A stretch of 64,000 nt of DNA from Amycolatopsis decaplanina DSM 44594. GTDB lineage: Bacteria > Actinomycetota > Actinomycetes > Mycobacteriales > Pseudonocardiaceae. Below are positions 15,902-24,694 of the stretch, piece by piece. The notes under the pieces were generated by a model. It did no database searches, was not told where the DNA came from, and saw nothing but the letters and a program-made list of their open reading frames with translations. The stretch covers positions 1 to 64,000 of the forward strand of contig NZ_AOHO01000068.1 in the NCBI RefSeq assembly GCF_000342005.1. The letters run 5' to 3'. The first letter of the stretch is position 1. Each line of letters opens with the position of its first letter. A program made the translations under genes and the position numbers.

Positions 15902-16401
15902 GTTCCGACTCCCTTTCTCGTCCATCACCCGTCCCGGCACCCAAGTCCGGGACTTGAGCACACCAAAAAGGCCTCAACGAAATCTTCATTCAAAGATGGG
16001 CTGATCTTCGAGCAGAAACACGGGATAAAGGCCGCGCAGGGGAACTTCGGGCAACATGTCGGACAGAATCGCCTCTTGCGCCATGCCCCGCCGCCACCCC
16101 CGTGAGGGAAAGCCCTCCCTTTCGGCTCTGGAGGGCCGGTGGTCCCCGCCCGAGGCCTCCCTGAACACGAGTCCAAGGTCATGGACGGGACACGCCGCGA
16201 AGATCGCATCGCTGCCGCGTCGTCCCGTGAGCGCTCCTCTCCCTGGTCAAGAGCCCGGTCACCGCTCCTGCGGGCACAAGTTTGTCAACGGTAGGACTCC
16301 GGCACCCCACCGAGCCGGAACCAGGGAATTACTGCCACGTTGACTGCCCTCAAAGGACAATGATGGGCTCCGGCGGCCGTCGAGGTGCCTAACCTGACGG
16401 A
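15902..16401. other. Divergent intergenic region, 500 bp
   Basis: This gap separates the leftward T7SS genes from the rightward biosynthetic genes, so it should hold promoters for both. I see no clear -35/-10 pair, RNA gene or conserved gene. One possible 32-residue reading frame is listed separately. Confidence 0.5.
15986..16084 (-). CDS. Possible 32-residue peptide upstream of the T7SS genes
   Basis: The frame begins with ATG and encodes MAQEAILSDMLPEVPLRG followed by a short hydrophobic and acidic tail. It lies just upstream of the beta-helix/ATPase gene on the same strand. Its amino-acid composition is unlike the Arg/Pro-rich shadow frames nearby. Its third-position GC is clearly lower than in the flanking genes, and I see no strong ribosome site. 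It could be a leader peptide, a recent acquisition or chance. Confidence 0.25.
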   Translation of the reverse strand: MAQEAILSDMLPEVPLRGLYPVFLLEDQPIFE

Positions 16402-16533
16402 GTGAACAAAGTCACAGCCGGTGATTACTTGATCCACGAACTGGGGCTGCGCGATGTTCTCCGGGATCCCTTTCCCACGACGCTCGTCTTGCTTGCGCGC
16501 GGATGCGACACAAGAACCGAGGACGTTCGATGA
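16402..16533 (+). CDS. Short ORF translationally coupled to the KASIII gene
   Basis: This GTG-started frame encodes 43 residues and stops at a TGA overlapping the KASIII ATG in an ATGA arrangement. The overlap suggests translational coupling. The first 20 residues, with GDYLIHELGLRDVL, look like the start of thiamine-diphosphate-dependent decarboxylases, which typically begin with a GDYLL..L.ELG pattern. It may therefore be the remnant of such a gene. It may also be a genuine coupling peptide or chance. The only ribosome-site candidate, GGAG, is too close to the GTG. Confidence 0.4.
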   Translation: MNKVTAGDYLIHELGLRDVLRDPFPTTLVLLARGCDTRTEDVR

Positions 16534-17570
16534 CAGTTCGGATCCGGAACGGCGTTCCTGCGGCCGTACTTGCCGGCGCTGGCGCGTGCGTGCCGTCGAA
16601 AACGGTCACGAACGCTGATTTCTCGACGCGCCTGGACACCTCCCCTGAGTGGATCACCTCACGCACCGGAATCGAGGAGCGGCGCGTGGTCAGCGCTGGT
16701 GAGTCCACTGTCGACCTCGCGGTGGAGGCAGGGCAAAGGGCCTTGAAGTCCGCCGGTGTGGCCGCGGTCGACGCAGTGGTCCTCGCGACCACGTCACCGG
16801 ATCGGATCTGCCCCGCAGGTGCTCCCGAAGTGGCTCATCGCCTTGATCTGGGGGTTGTGCCGGCTTTCGACCTGACGTCCGCGTGCAGTGGGTTCCTGTT
16901 CGGTCTCGGCACGTGTCAGGGGCTCATCGCCTCGGGGATCGCGGAATCCGTCCTGTTGATCGGCGCTGAAGCGTTCTCCACGCTCGTTGATCCGGAGGAC
17001 CGTGGTACGGCTGTGATTTTCGGTGACGGTGCCGGCGCTGTGGTTTTGCGCGCGGGAACCGCGGATGAGCCGGGTGCGATCGGACCGGTGTCCCTCGGCA
17101 CCGATGGGTCTCTCGCGGACCTGCTCTACATCCCTTCAGGGGGATCTCGCCAGAGGTCGGCGAGCGGCCTCGGGCGCGAGTTGGACACCTCCTCCTGGTA
17201 TCTGCAGATGGCGGGCAGGAGTCTCTTTCAGCACGCTGTCGCACGTATGACGGAGGCTTCACGTTCGGCCCTGGAGCTTGCCGGTTGGCCCGTGAGCACG
17301 GTGGATCTCTTCGTGGGCCACCAAGCCAACCTGCGCATCCTGACCGCGGTCGCCAAGCGCCTCGCGGTTCCGGAAGAACGGCTCTTCGTCAATATCGATC
17401 GAGTGGGAAACACCCTGGCCGCCTCCATCCCGCTCGCCCTCACCGCTGCCGCTTCGCAGGGTGAACTCCATTCCGGGGACCGTGTCCTGCTGAGCGCCTT
17501 CGGCGCGGGTCTTTCCTGGGGAGGGACCACGGTGGTGTGGCCGGACCTTCGGGTCGAAGCTCCTCTGTGA
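16530..17570 (+). CDS. 3-oxoacyl-ACP synthase III (KASIII/FabH-like)
   Basis: This encodes a 346-residue FabH-type condensing enzyme that would join an acyl-CoA starter to malonyl-ACP by decarboxylative Claisen condensation. The thiolase-fold triad is visible: Cys119 in TSACSGF, His264 in VGHQANLR and Asn294 in GNTLAAS. The start at 16530 has GAGGA six bases upstream and overlaps a small upstream frame; an ATG at 16503 is less likely. It is followed by an ACP and a KASII. A pathway-specific initiation enzyme is therefore more likely than the housekeeping FabH. The starter acyl group cannot be read from sequence. Confidence 0.92.
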   Translation: MTVRIRNGVPAAVLAGAGACVPSKTVTNADFSTRLDTSPEWITSRTGIEERRVVSAGESTVDLAVEAGQRALKSAGVAAVDAVVLATTSPDRICPAGAPEVAHRLDLGVVPAFDLTSACSGFLFGLGTCQGLIASGIAESVLLIGAEAFSTLVDPEDRGTAVIFGDGAGAVVLRAGTADEPGAIGPVSLGTDGSLADLLYIPSGGSRQRSASGLGRELDTSSWYLQMAGRSLFQHAVARMTEASRSALELAGWPVSTVDLFVGHQANLRILTAVAKRLAVPEERLFVNIDRVGNTLAASIPLALTAAASQGELHSGDRVLLSAFGAGLSWGGTTVVWPDLRVEAPL

Positions 17571-17625
17571 ACCGGTTCTGAAAAGAGAATCAAGTAACGC
17601 AAGAGAAATCACCAAGGAGATCGCC

Positions 17626-17862
17626 ATGACGGTTTACGAGCGCGTCGAAGCAATGCTGACCAAGGCTTTCGGTGTCGAACCCAAGGCTGTTTCTCGGGAG
17701 GCGACCTTTGACGAGATGGATCTGGACTCACTGGCACAGGTCGAGTTCAGCGAGGTTCTTTCCGAGAGGTTCGGCTTCGAACTCGATGCCGAAAAATTCA
17801 TCACGCTTGAGAACCTCGGCGAGCTGATCGACCTGATCGAGGCGCGGGTGGCGAGTGTATGA
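17626..17862 (+). CDS. Discrete acyl carrier protein
   Basis: This is a 78-residue acidic ACP with the phosphopantetheine attachment serine at position 35 in the motif DLDSLAQVEF. An AAGGAG site lies just upstream of the ATG. Its stop overlaps the next gene's start by four bases (ATGA), so ACP and KASII are translationally coupled. It should carry the growing chain between the neighbouring KASIII, KASII and possibly the downstream reductive domains. Its isolated form is typical of type II systems. Confidence 0.95.
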   Translation: MTVYERVEAMLTKAFGVEPKAVSREATFDEMDLDSLAQVEFSEVLSERFGFELDAEKFITLENLGELIDLIEARVASV

Positions 17863-19079
17863 CTCCACCTTTCGCGGCGGCGGTGACCGGCATCGGCCTC
17901 GTGACCCCTGCCGGTATCGGCGTGAGCGAAAGCTGGAACTACGTACTGAAGGGTGAGTCGGTCGCGGCGATCGACCCGGAATTGGCGGACCTGCCTGTCG
18001 ATTTCTCGTGCCGGGTGCCTGGTTTCGACCCTGTCGCCGTGGTCGGACCGAAACAATCATGGCGCATGGACCGCGTACAGATGCTGTCCATCGCGGCTGC
18101 TCGACAAGCGATCGAAGACGCAGGACTGTCGGCCGATGGCTGGGACGACGCTCGCGTGGGCGTCGTTGTCGGAACGGGTTTGGGCGGGATGGCGACACTC
18201 GAATCGCAGCATTCGGTCATGCAGGAAAAAGGTGCGGGCAAGATATCCGCGTTGGCACTGCCGATGTTCCTGATCAACATGGCAGCGGGCCAGCTCGCGA
18301 TCGAGCTCGGTGCCCGCGGTCCCAACCTGACCGTGTCGACCGCCTGCGCTTCCGGTGCGACGGCGATCGGCGTGGCGAGGGACCTCCTGCGGTCCGGCGC
18401 GGTCGACGTGGTCGTCGCGGGAGGTGTCGACGCGGGTGTCACGCCCATGACGGTGGCGGCGTTCGCGAAGATGAACGCTCTGTCGACGAGGCGATCGGAT
18501 CCTCGCACCGCCTCCCGTCCTTTCGACGCCGATCGTGACGGGTTCGTCATCGCGGAGGGCGCGGGCATGGTCGTGCTCGAGACCGAAGACCATGCCCGCG
18601 CTCGCGGAGCGCGTGTACGGGGAAGGGTCGTCGGATACGGGGCGTCGGCGGACGCACATCACGTCACCGCGCCGGATCCCCAGGGGGGAGGCGCCGAGCG
18701 GGCGATCCGCGCGGCGCTCGCGGACGCCGACATGGCCACCGCGGACGTGCAGTACATCAACGCCCACGGCACGTCGACACGACTCAACGACTTGGTGGAG
18801 GCGTCGACGATCAAGCGGGTCTTCGGAACCAGGCCGGCGGTGAGCTCGACAAAAGGGGCCATCGGTCACACCTTGGGCGCGGCCGGAGCGATCGAGGCCA
18901 TTTACTCGGTCCTGGCGCTCGAACACGGCGTGGTGCCCCCCACCGCCAATCTGGTCACACCGGACCCGAAGATCGATCTCGACCTGGTCGGCTCGCCCCG
19001 CGATGGCGCGTACCAGGTCGCCGTGAGCAATTCATTCGGGTTCGGCGGGGCGAACGCCGTACTCGTCCTGGCCTCTTGA
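17859..19079 (+). CDS. 3-oxoacyl-ACP synthase II (KASII/FabF-like)
   Basis: This is a 406-residue elongating ketosynthase. The Cys-His-His triad is intact: Cys163 in STACASGA, His303 in NAHGTSTRLND and His337 in KGAIGHTLGAAG. FabF enzymes extend acyl-ACP with malonyl-ACP. No chain-length-factor partner is seen next to it, so it probably works as a homodimer. It overlaps the ACP gene and is followed 12 bases later by an acyl-CoA oxidase-like gene, giving a compact KASIII-ACP-KASII-oxidase operon. It could also supply ketosynthase activity for the downstream megasynthase, which shows no KS domain; that link is inference. Confidence 0.93.
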   Translation: MTPPFAAAVTGIGLVTPAGIGVSESWNYVLKGESVAAIDPELADLPVDFSCRVPGFDPVAVVGPKQSWRMDRVQMLSIAAARQAIEDAGLSADGWDDARVGVVVGTGLGGMATLESQHSVMQEKGAGKISALALPMFLINMAAGQLAIELGARGPNLTVSTACASGATAIGVARDLLRSGAVDVVVAGGVDAGVTPMTVAAFAKMNALSTRRSDPRTASRPFDADRDGFVIAEGAGMVVLETEDHARARGARVRGRVVGYGASADAHHVTAPDPQGGGAERAIRAALADADMATADVQYINAHGTSTRLNDLVEASTIKRVFGTRPAVSSTKGAIGHTLGAAGAIEAIYSVLALEHGVVPPTANLVTPDPKIDLDLVGSPRDGAYQVAVSNSFGFGGANAVLVLAS

Positions 19080-19091
19080 TAAGGAATCCGT

Positions 19092-21101
19092 ATGCCTGCA
19101 CTGACGCCGAAGGCCACGCCCTCCGACCCTTGCCTGGAAGACCTGGCCCGGATCGTCTACGACGGCGAGTTCGAAAGAATTCACAGCGACCTGCGTGATG
19201 TGCTGAAGGACCCGGTTTTCGATCCCAGGGAGAACCTGAACAAGCACGAAGCCGGGCGCTTGTCCTACGACAGGACGTTCCGCATGCAACGCGGTCTGGG
19301 TTCCGCGGTCGATCTGGTCGCCGATCCGATGCGGATGTTCGCGGTGACCGAGTGGTCCAGCCTGTTGGACACCACGACGACCGCTCTTCTGAACAGTCAT
19401 TACAACCTGTGCCTCGGCGCGATCCTGCAACACGGTGAAGGTCGCACGGATCTCGATGACTACATCGAAGAACTCGGCACCATGTCCTCGGTAGGCATGC
19501 TGATGGTCACGGAGCTCGGTTACGGCAACAACGTCGCGAACCTCGCCACGGAGGCGGTATACGACCCCGTAGCCGAAGAGTTCGTCCTCAACACCCCTCA
19601 TGCCGGAGCACAGAAGTTCATGCCGTATACGGGGATCCGCGACATCCCCAAGATCGCCATCGTCATGGCTCGGCTGAAGGTCGGTGGGACGGACCACGGC
19701 ATCCTTCCCTTCATCGTTCCCCTCAGTGACCACAAAGGACTGCTGCCTGGGGTGCACGCCGCACCCTGCCCGGAGAATCCCGGTCTCTCCCTCGACAACG
19801 GGACGACCTGGTTCGATCACGTCCGGCTGCCGCACCGGAACCTGTTGTCCGGGAAGATGGGACGCTTGGACCTCGACGGCACCTTCCACAGTGCCATCCG
19901 CAGCCGCCGCAAGCGCTTGACTGAGGCGCTGGACAGGGTCAATCCCGGTCGCGTCAGCCTCGCCGCGTCCATCGTCGCGGCCGGACGGGCGAGTACCTAC
20001 ATCAGCGTCACGTATTCGCTCAACCGTCAGACGGCCGCACCGGGACACGGTCGCGAGATGCCGATCATGGGATACCGCACGCATCAGGTCGCGGTGCTCG
20101 GCGCGCTGGCGAAGGTCTACGCGATGACCTTCCTGGTGAACCACACCAAACGGCGCTTCGCCGAAACCCGTGGTGCGGACGCCGGAGAAGTGACCTCCCT
20201 TGTCAACATCGTCAAAGCACTGACGAGCTGGGAGATGTCCGAGGTCATCCATACCTGCCGTGAACGAATCGGCGCCCAAGGCGTGTTCTCGGTGAACCGG
20301 ATCGCCGACTACGTCGGTATGGCACAGGGGGTCGTGACGGCGGAAGGCGACGCACTGCCCAGGATCGCCACCACCGCGTTGGAGCTGCTGTGGCAGACGC
20401 CCAGGAGCCCTCTGCCACAGCCGCCGGTGACCACCGAAGGCGACATGGCGGACTGCTCGCTGCAGCTGGAATTGATGCGATACCGCGAGACACACCTGCG
20501 GGAAACCTTCCGCAAGAACATGCGGGGATTGACCACGTATCAGGGAGAAGATCCCTTCACGTCGCTGTGGAACGACAACATCACCACCGCGGTGGCGATG
20601 GCCCGTAGCCGTGGCGTGCGCATCGCGATGGAACAGTTCATCGCCGCCGCGATGAACGCGCGGGACGAGCGTGTCGGCGATGCTCTGAGCCTGCTGTGTT
20701 CGCTGTACGGCTTGATCGAGATCAACCGGGAAGCCGGTTGGCACCTCGCGGAAGGCGCACTGTCTCCCGCGCAGTTCAAGCAGATCCCCGAACTCATCGA
20801 CGAGACCGCTGCGGCCCTAGTTCCCTTCGCGGCCCTGTTGGTCGGTGGATTCAACCTCTCACCCGAGCTGTTGCGCGCGCCGATCGCCGACGACGACTAC
20901 CTCACGGCGGTGGATCGGTACATCTGGTCCCGCGTGTCGCCGGATGACCAGGCGAAGATGGACGACATTCGACGGCGAAAGAACAACGTCCCCGTGATCG
21001 GGCCTCGTTCTCCACAGGACGCGGCCCCCGCCGCCTCTGACGACACGGCCAACAGTGACGACACCGAAAACGTGGAAGACCACGTTCCGGGCCGGGTCTG
21101 A
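19092..21101 (+). CDS. Acyl-CoA oxidase/dehydrogenase-like flavoprotein
   Basis: At 669 residues this is the length of acyl-CoA oxidases rather than of acyl-CoA dehydrogenases, which are usually near 390. The mid-domain motif TELGYGNNVANL, followed by FVLNTP, matches the oxidase family. A Glu in TAEGDALPRIA lies where the oxidase catalytic base sits. A low-complexity acidic tail ends the protein. The enzyme would introduce an alpha,beta double bond into an acyl thioester using FAD. In this operon it probably desaturates a carrier-bound chain. It ends 22 bases before a 27-bp hairpin. Confidence 0.85.
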   Translation: MPALTPKATPSDPCLEDLARIVYDGEFERIHSDLRDVLKDPVFDPRENLNKHEAGRLSYDRTFRMQRGLGSAVDLVADPMRMFAVTEWSSLLDTTTTALLNSHYNLCLGAILQHGEGRTDLDDYIEELGTMSSVGMLMVTELGYGNNVANLATEAVYDPVAEEFVLNTPHAGAQKFMPYTGIRDIPKIAIVMARLKVGGTDHGILPFIVPLSDHKGLLPGVHAAPCPENPGLSLDNGTTWFDHVRLPHRNLLSGKMGRLDLDGTFHSAIRSRRKRLTEALDRVNPGRVSLAASIVAAGRASTYISVTYSLNRQTAAPGHGREMPIMGYRTHQVAVLGALAKVYAMTFLVNHTKRRFAETRGADAGEVTSLVNIVKALTSWEMSEVIHTCRERIGAQGVFSVNRIADYVGMAQGVVTAEGDALPRIATTALELLWQTPRSPLPQPPVTTEGDMADCSLQLELMRYRETHLRETFRKNMRGLTTYQGEDPFTSLWNDNITTAVAMARSRGVRIAMEQFIAAAMNARDERVGDALSLLCSLYGLIEINREAGWHLAEGALSPAQFKQIPELIDETAAALVPFAALLVGGFNLSPELLRAPIADDDYLTAVDRYIWSRVSPDDQAKMDDIRRRKNNVPVIGPRSPQDAAPAASDDTANSDDTENVEDHVPGRV

Positions 21102-21123
21102 GCCCGCCCTTCACACCTTCCCC

Positions 21124-21180
21124 AGTACATTATGGCCCCCTTCCTTGCGCCTGGCGCAAGGAAGGGGGCCATAATGTACT
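21124..21180 (+). terminator. Perfect 27-bp-stem hairpin after the KAS/oxidase operon
   Basis: Two perfectly complementary 27-base arms are separated by a CTG loop. No T-run follows on either side. The position right after the oxidase stop fits a terminator, though the length and perfection also fit a mobile palindromic element. Confidence 0.8.
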
Positions 21181-21287
21181 TCGAGAGGGGTGACTCAGCC
21201 ACCAGGAAGTGTCTCTTGTGGACATTCAGAGCACGGTCGGCTCCCGTCGGCCAATCCAGACCCGCGTCGCGAAGGCCCACCTTTTGA

Positions 21288-22697
21288 GGCTCTTTGCACT
21301 GATGTGTGGGTGGGTTTGTGCAGGTAGTAGAAGGGCACGTCGTTGCTGGGTCTAGGTTTCTGAGCTGTCGAGGAACAGAAACTGGATAGACGGAGAACGA
21401 CGTGCCCGTTGTCAGGGTATGGGGTCGGCTGCTGGGTGTGAACACGGCGGTCGTGGAGTCGGTCGAGTTCGATGAGACCGAGCAGGTGCTGGTGGCCGCA
21501 GTGCGGGTCCGGCGCCGGGATCGTGACCGGTGCGGGGTGTGCTCGCGGCGTTGCCCTCGTTATGACGCCGGTCGGGGCCGGCGTCGATGGCGTGCACTGG
21601 ACCTGGGAACAGTGCGGACGTTCGTCGAAGCTGCCGCGTCCCGGGTGCGATGTCGTGAGCACGGGGTCGTGGTCAGTGCGGTGCCCTGGGCGCGGCACGG
21701 CGCTGGGCATACTCGCGCCTTCGATGACACCGTAGCCTGGCTGGCGACCGCGACGTCGAGGTCCACGGTCCGGCAGCTGATGCGGATCGCCTGGCCGACG
21801 GTCGGCTCGATCATCACCCGGGTCCGGGCCGATATCGACGCGAGAGTGGATCGGCTGGCCGGGCTGCGCAGGATCGGAATCGATGAGATCAGTTACAAGA
21901 AGAACCATCGATATCTCACCGTTGTTGTCGATCACGACACCGGCCGGCTGATGTGGGCCGCGGCAGGTAATGACAAACCGACCTTGGCCGCGTTCTTCGA
22001 GTTGCTCGGACCCGGCCGATGTGCGCGGATCACGCATGTCTCGGCGGACGCGGCCGCCTGGATCGCGCGGACCGTCGAACAGTACTGCCCGAACGCGATC
22101 CGCTGCGCGGATCCCTTTCACGTGGTCAAGTGGGCCACCGACGCCCTGGACCAGGTCCGGCGCCAGGTATGGAACACCGCACGCCGTCAACCCGGCGGCA
22201 GCCACAAAGACCGGCGTGGACGCACCGCATCAGCCGGCGCCGCGCAAGGCATGAAACGCGCCCGATAGGCGTTGTGGAAGAACCCGGAAAACCTCACCGA
22301 CCATCAGCGTCACAAATTGGCCTGGATAGCCAAGACCGACCCGCGGCTTTACCGCGCCTACCTGCTCAAAGAAGGACTCCGGCACGTCTTCGCCGTCGGC
22401 GGCCAGGCCGGAAAAGAAGCGTTGCAACGCTGGCTGGCCTGGGCGGCACACTGCCGGATACCCGAGTTTGTCAAGCTGGCCAAGACCATCAGAGCCGAGC
22501 GCGCAGCAATCCATGCGAGTCTCGATCACGGCCTGTCCAACGCGCTGATCGAATCGACCAACACCAAGATCCGGTTACTGACCCGGCTGGCCTTCGGATT
22601 CACACACGCAGACGCCCTGATCTCCCTCGCCCTCCTCGCGCTCGGCGGCTACCGCCCCGAACTACCCCACCGGACCCACACATAGATCAACAGAGCC
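21288..22697 (+). mobile_element. ISL3-family insertion sequence
   Basis: The element is about 1410 bp. Its 24-bp terminal inverted repeats at 21288-21311 and 22674-22697 match at 18 of 24 positions, with GGCTCT outermost. Flanking 8-bp sequences are CCTTTTGA on the left and CCTTTTTA on the right, one mismatch apart. An 8-bp target duplication is normal for ISL3 elements. It carries one transposase gene that is interrupted by a stop codon. Confidence 0.85.
21402..22685 (+). pseudogene. ISL3-family transposase with in-frame nonsense codon
   Basis: The reading frame starts at a GTG and continues in one frame to 22685 except for a TAG at 22266-22268, after the sequence MKRAR and before ALWKNPENLTD. 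The expected residue there is probably Tyr, one base from TAG. Catalytic-type motifs are visible before the stop (IGIDEISYKK, ADPFHVVKWATDALD) and after it (NALIESTNTKIRLLTRL). The last acidic residue of the DDE triad is therefore lost from the truncated protein, and the copy is probably inactive unless the stop is suppressed. Confidence 0.85.
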
Positions 22698-22760
22698 CCT
22701 TTTTAGGGGTAAGGCAACGTGGCGTGTCGCTCGCGCCGTCGGCTCGCGCCGCGGCCTGAT

Positions 22761-22783
22761 GTCCCCAATGAGGCATTGGGGAC
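22761..22783. terminator. 10-bp-stem hairpin between the two IS elements
   Basis: The arms GTCCCCAATG and CATTGGGGAC flank an AGG loop, with no T-run. The IS1380 element begins seven bases further on. A related CATTGGGGA sequence lies past the right end of that element, so the insertion probably hit a palindromic intergenic region. Confidence 0.6.
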
Positions 22784-22789
22784 GCTGAG

Positions 22790-24413
22790 CCTGGATCCAC
22801 CGGTGTGATGTGGGTGTTTGGGGTGTGTCTGGGTGCGCAAATGCCCTCTGGCTTGGGATGATTGTTCTTGCGACGAAACAAAAATCACCTAGCGAGAGGG
22901 CATCTGCTGGATGCGATCATCTCATAGCGCCGGTGCGGTGTCGGTGAGGTTCGATGATGCGGGTCTCGTGTCGTGCGCGGGGCTGGTGCCGGTGCTGCGG
23001 CTGGCCGAGGACATCGGCATCGGTGGCCTGATCAATCAGCGGGTTGAACTGGGGATTCCGGTCGGGGCGAACCCGGACGCGAAAGCGTTGTCGATCATTG
23101 CGGGGATGGTGGCCGGGGCGGATTCGATCGAGGACCTGGACGTGATCCGGCACGGGGCCATGCCGCGGTTGTTCACTGGCGTGCGGGCGCCCTCGACCTG
23201 TGGGTCGTGGTTGCGGGGGTTCACCCACGGTCATGCCCGTCAGCTCGCGTCGGTGGCTTCTGAGGTGCTGGTCCGGCTGGCCGAACGGACCCCGTTGCTG
23301 CCTGGGGTCGAGCAGCTGGCGTTTATCGATATCGACGCCAAGATCAAGGAAACCTACGGTCATGCCAAGCAGGGCAGCGGGTTCGCCTATACCGGGGTCC
23401 GGGGCCTGAATCACCTGGTCGCCACCCTGTCGTCCCCGGTCTGCGCGCCGGTGGTCCTGGCTGCGCGGCTGCGCGGCGGGAACGCCGATTCCCGCCGCGG
23501 GGCGGCGTCGATGATCACCGAGGCGATCGGTCTCGCGCTCCGGGCCGGCGCGACCGGCGTGATCGTGGTCCGCGCCGATTCGGCGTTCTTCACCGGCCCG
23601 ATCATCGCCGCGATCCGCGCGGCGGGAGCGTTGTTCTCGGTCACCGCCCAGAAAAACGTGGCCACCCAGGCCGCGATCAGCGCTATCGGCGCGGACGACT
23701 GGAGCGAGGTCGAATACCGGCACCCGATCCCCGACCCGCTGACCGGCGAGTTGATCACCCATGCCGAGATCGCCGAAACCACCCTGACCGCGTTCGTCCA
23801 CGCCGCCGAGAACCCCGGCCGTCAGGTCACCGCACGGCTACTCGTCCGCCGCACCCCGAGATTCAAGCGGAACGACCAGGGCGAGTTGTTCCACGTCTGG
23901 AACTACCACGCGATCTTCACCGACACCGGCTTCGACCTGCACACCGCCGACAAATACCACCGCAAACACGCGATCATCGAGCAGGTCTTCGCCGACCTCA
24001 ACGACGCAGCCCTCGCCCACTTCCCCTCCGGCCGGTTCCCCGCCAACCACGCCTGGCTCATCCTGGCCTGCCTCACCCACAACCTGCTGCGCGCCGCAGG
24101 CTGCCTGACCAGCATCTTCCACGCCAAAGCCCGCACCGGCACGCTGCGCCGGCACCTGATCACCATCCCCGCCCGCATCACCCGCACCGCCCGCCGCATC
24201 ACCCTCCACCTACCAGCGAACTGGCCCTGGCAAGCCGCCTACCAGGCACTCTTCACCGCCACGCATCACCGAACAACCTGACCCCCACCCCACCAACCGG
24301 ACCACAGTGGACACACCGGATGCGACGTCCGGCACCCCACCCTGCCCAACAATCCACCACAAGATCAACAAACCCCACCAAAACCACCTAACAAACGCAC
24401 CGGTGGATCCAGG
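22790..24413 (+). mobile_element. IS1380-family insertion sequence
   Basis: The element is about 1624 bp. It has perfect 16-bp terminal inverted repeats, CCTGGATCCACCGGTG at 22790-22805 and its complement at 24398-24413. The flanking direct repeat CTGAG occurs at 22785-22789 and 24414-24418. The transposase gene is intact and the ends and target duplication are clean, so this insertion looks younger than the ISL3 copy beside it. Confidence 0.9.
22911..24281 (+). CDS. IS1380-family transposase
   Basis: This encodes 456 residues with a DDE-type catalytic core. Likely catalytic acids lie in FIDIDAKIKETYGHAKQG, VVRADSAFF and HAIIEQVFADLN. The N-terminus (VSVRFDDAGLVSCAGLVPVL) is typical of actinobacterial IS1380 transposases. 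The frame is uninterrupted and lies inside matched inverted repeats, so the element may still be mobile. It has inserted into the intergenic DNA of the biosynthetic locus, between the acyl-CoA oxidase-like gene and the LuxR regulator. Confidence 0.93.
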   Translation: MRSSHSAGAVSVRFDDAGLVSCAGLVPVLRLAEDIGIGGLINQRVELGIPVGANPDAKALSIIAGMVAGADSIEDLDVIRHGAMPRLFTGVRAPSTCGSWLRGFTHGHARQLASVASEVLVRLAERTPLLPGVEQLAFIDIDAKIKETYGHAKQGSGFAYTGVRGLNHLVATLSSPVCAPVVLAARLRGGNADSRRGAASMITEAIGLALRAGATGVIVVRADSAFFTGPIIAAIRAAGALFSVTAQKNVATQAAISAIGADDWSEVEYRHPIPDPLTGELITHAEIAETTLTAFVHAAENPGRQVTARLLVRRTPRFKRNDQGELFHVWNYHAIFTDTGFDLHTADKYHRKHAIIEQVFADLNDAALAHFPSGRFPANHAWLILACLTHNLLRAAGCLTSIFHAKARTGTLRRHLITIPARITRTARRITLHLPANWPWQAAYQALFTATHHRTT

Positions 24414-24694
24414 CTGAGCGTCTCCCTTGCGACATTGGGGAGATGCCAGGCTCCCGATCCCCGCTCACACCACGTTCACCGTACCGTCATCAGCCTGAAA
24501 CACCACTCACGACCGACCCAGGAAGCGGCAAGGCCCCACCGGGGAGGATGGCCAACTGCGCCGGCCGAAGTACGATAAGCGAAGATGGCCCCCACCCAGG
24601 TGGGAAAAACGACCCGCGAAGGCGATTTTCGCGACTCGATCCGGCGTGGCCGGGCCGATCGGCGACCGAACAGGTAGGCGGGACAGGGAAAGGC

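Noticed and set aside
19032..20744. 570-codon minus-strand frame
   Set aside because: It is antisense to the acyl-CoA oxidase-like gene and shows no recognisable motif.
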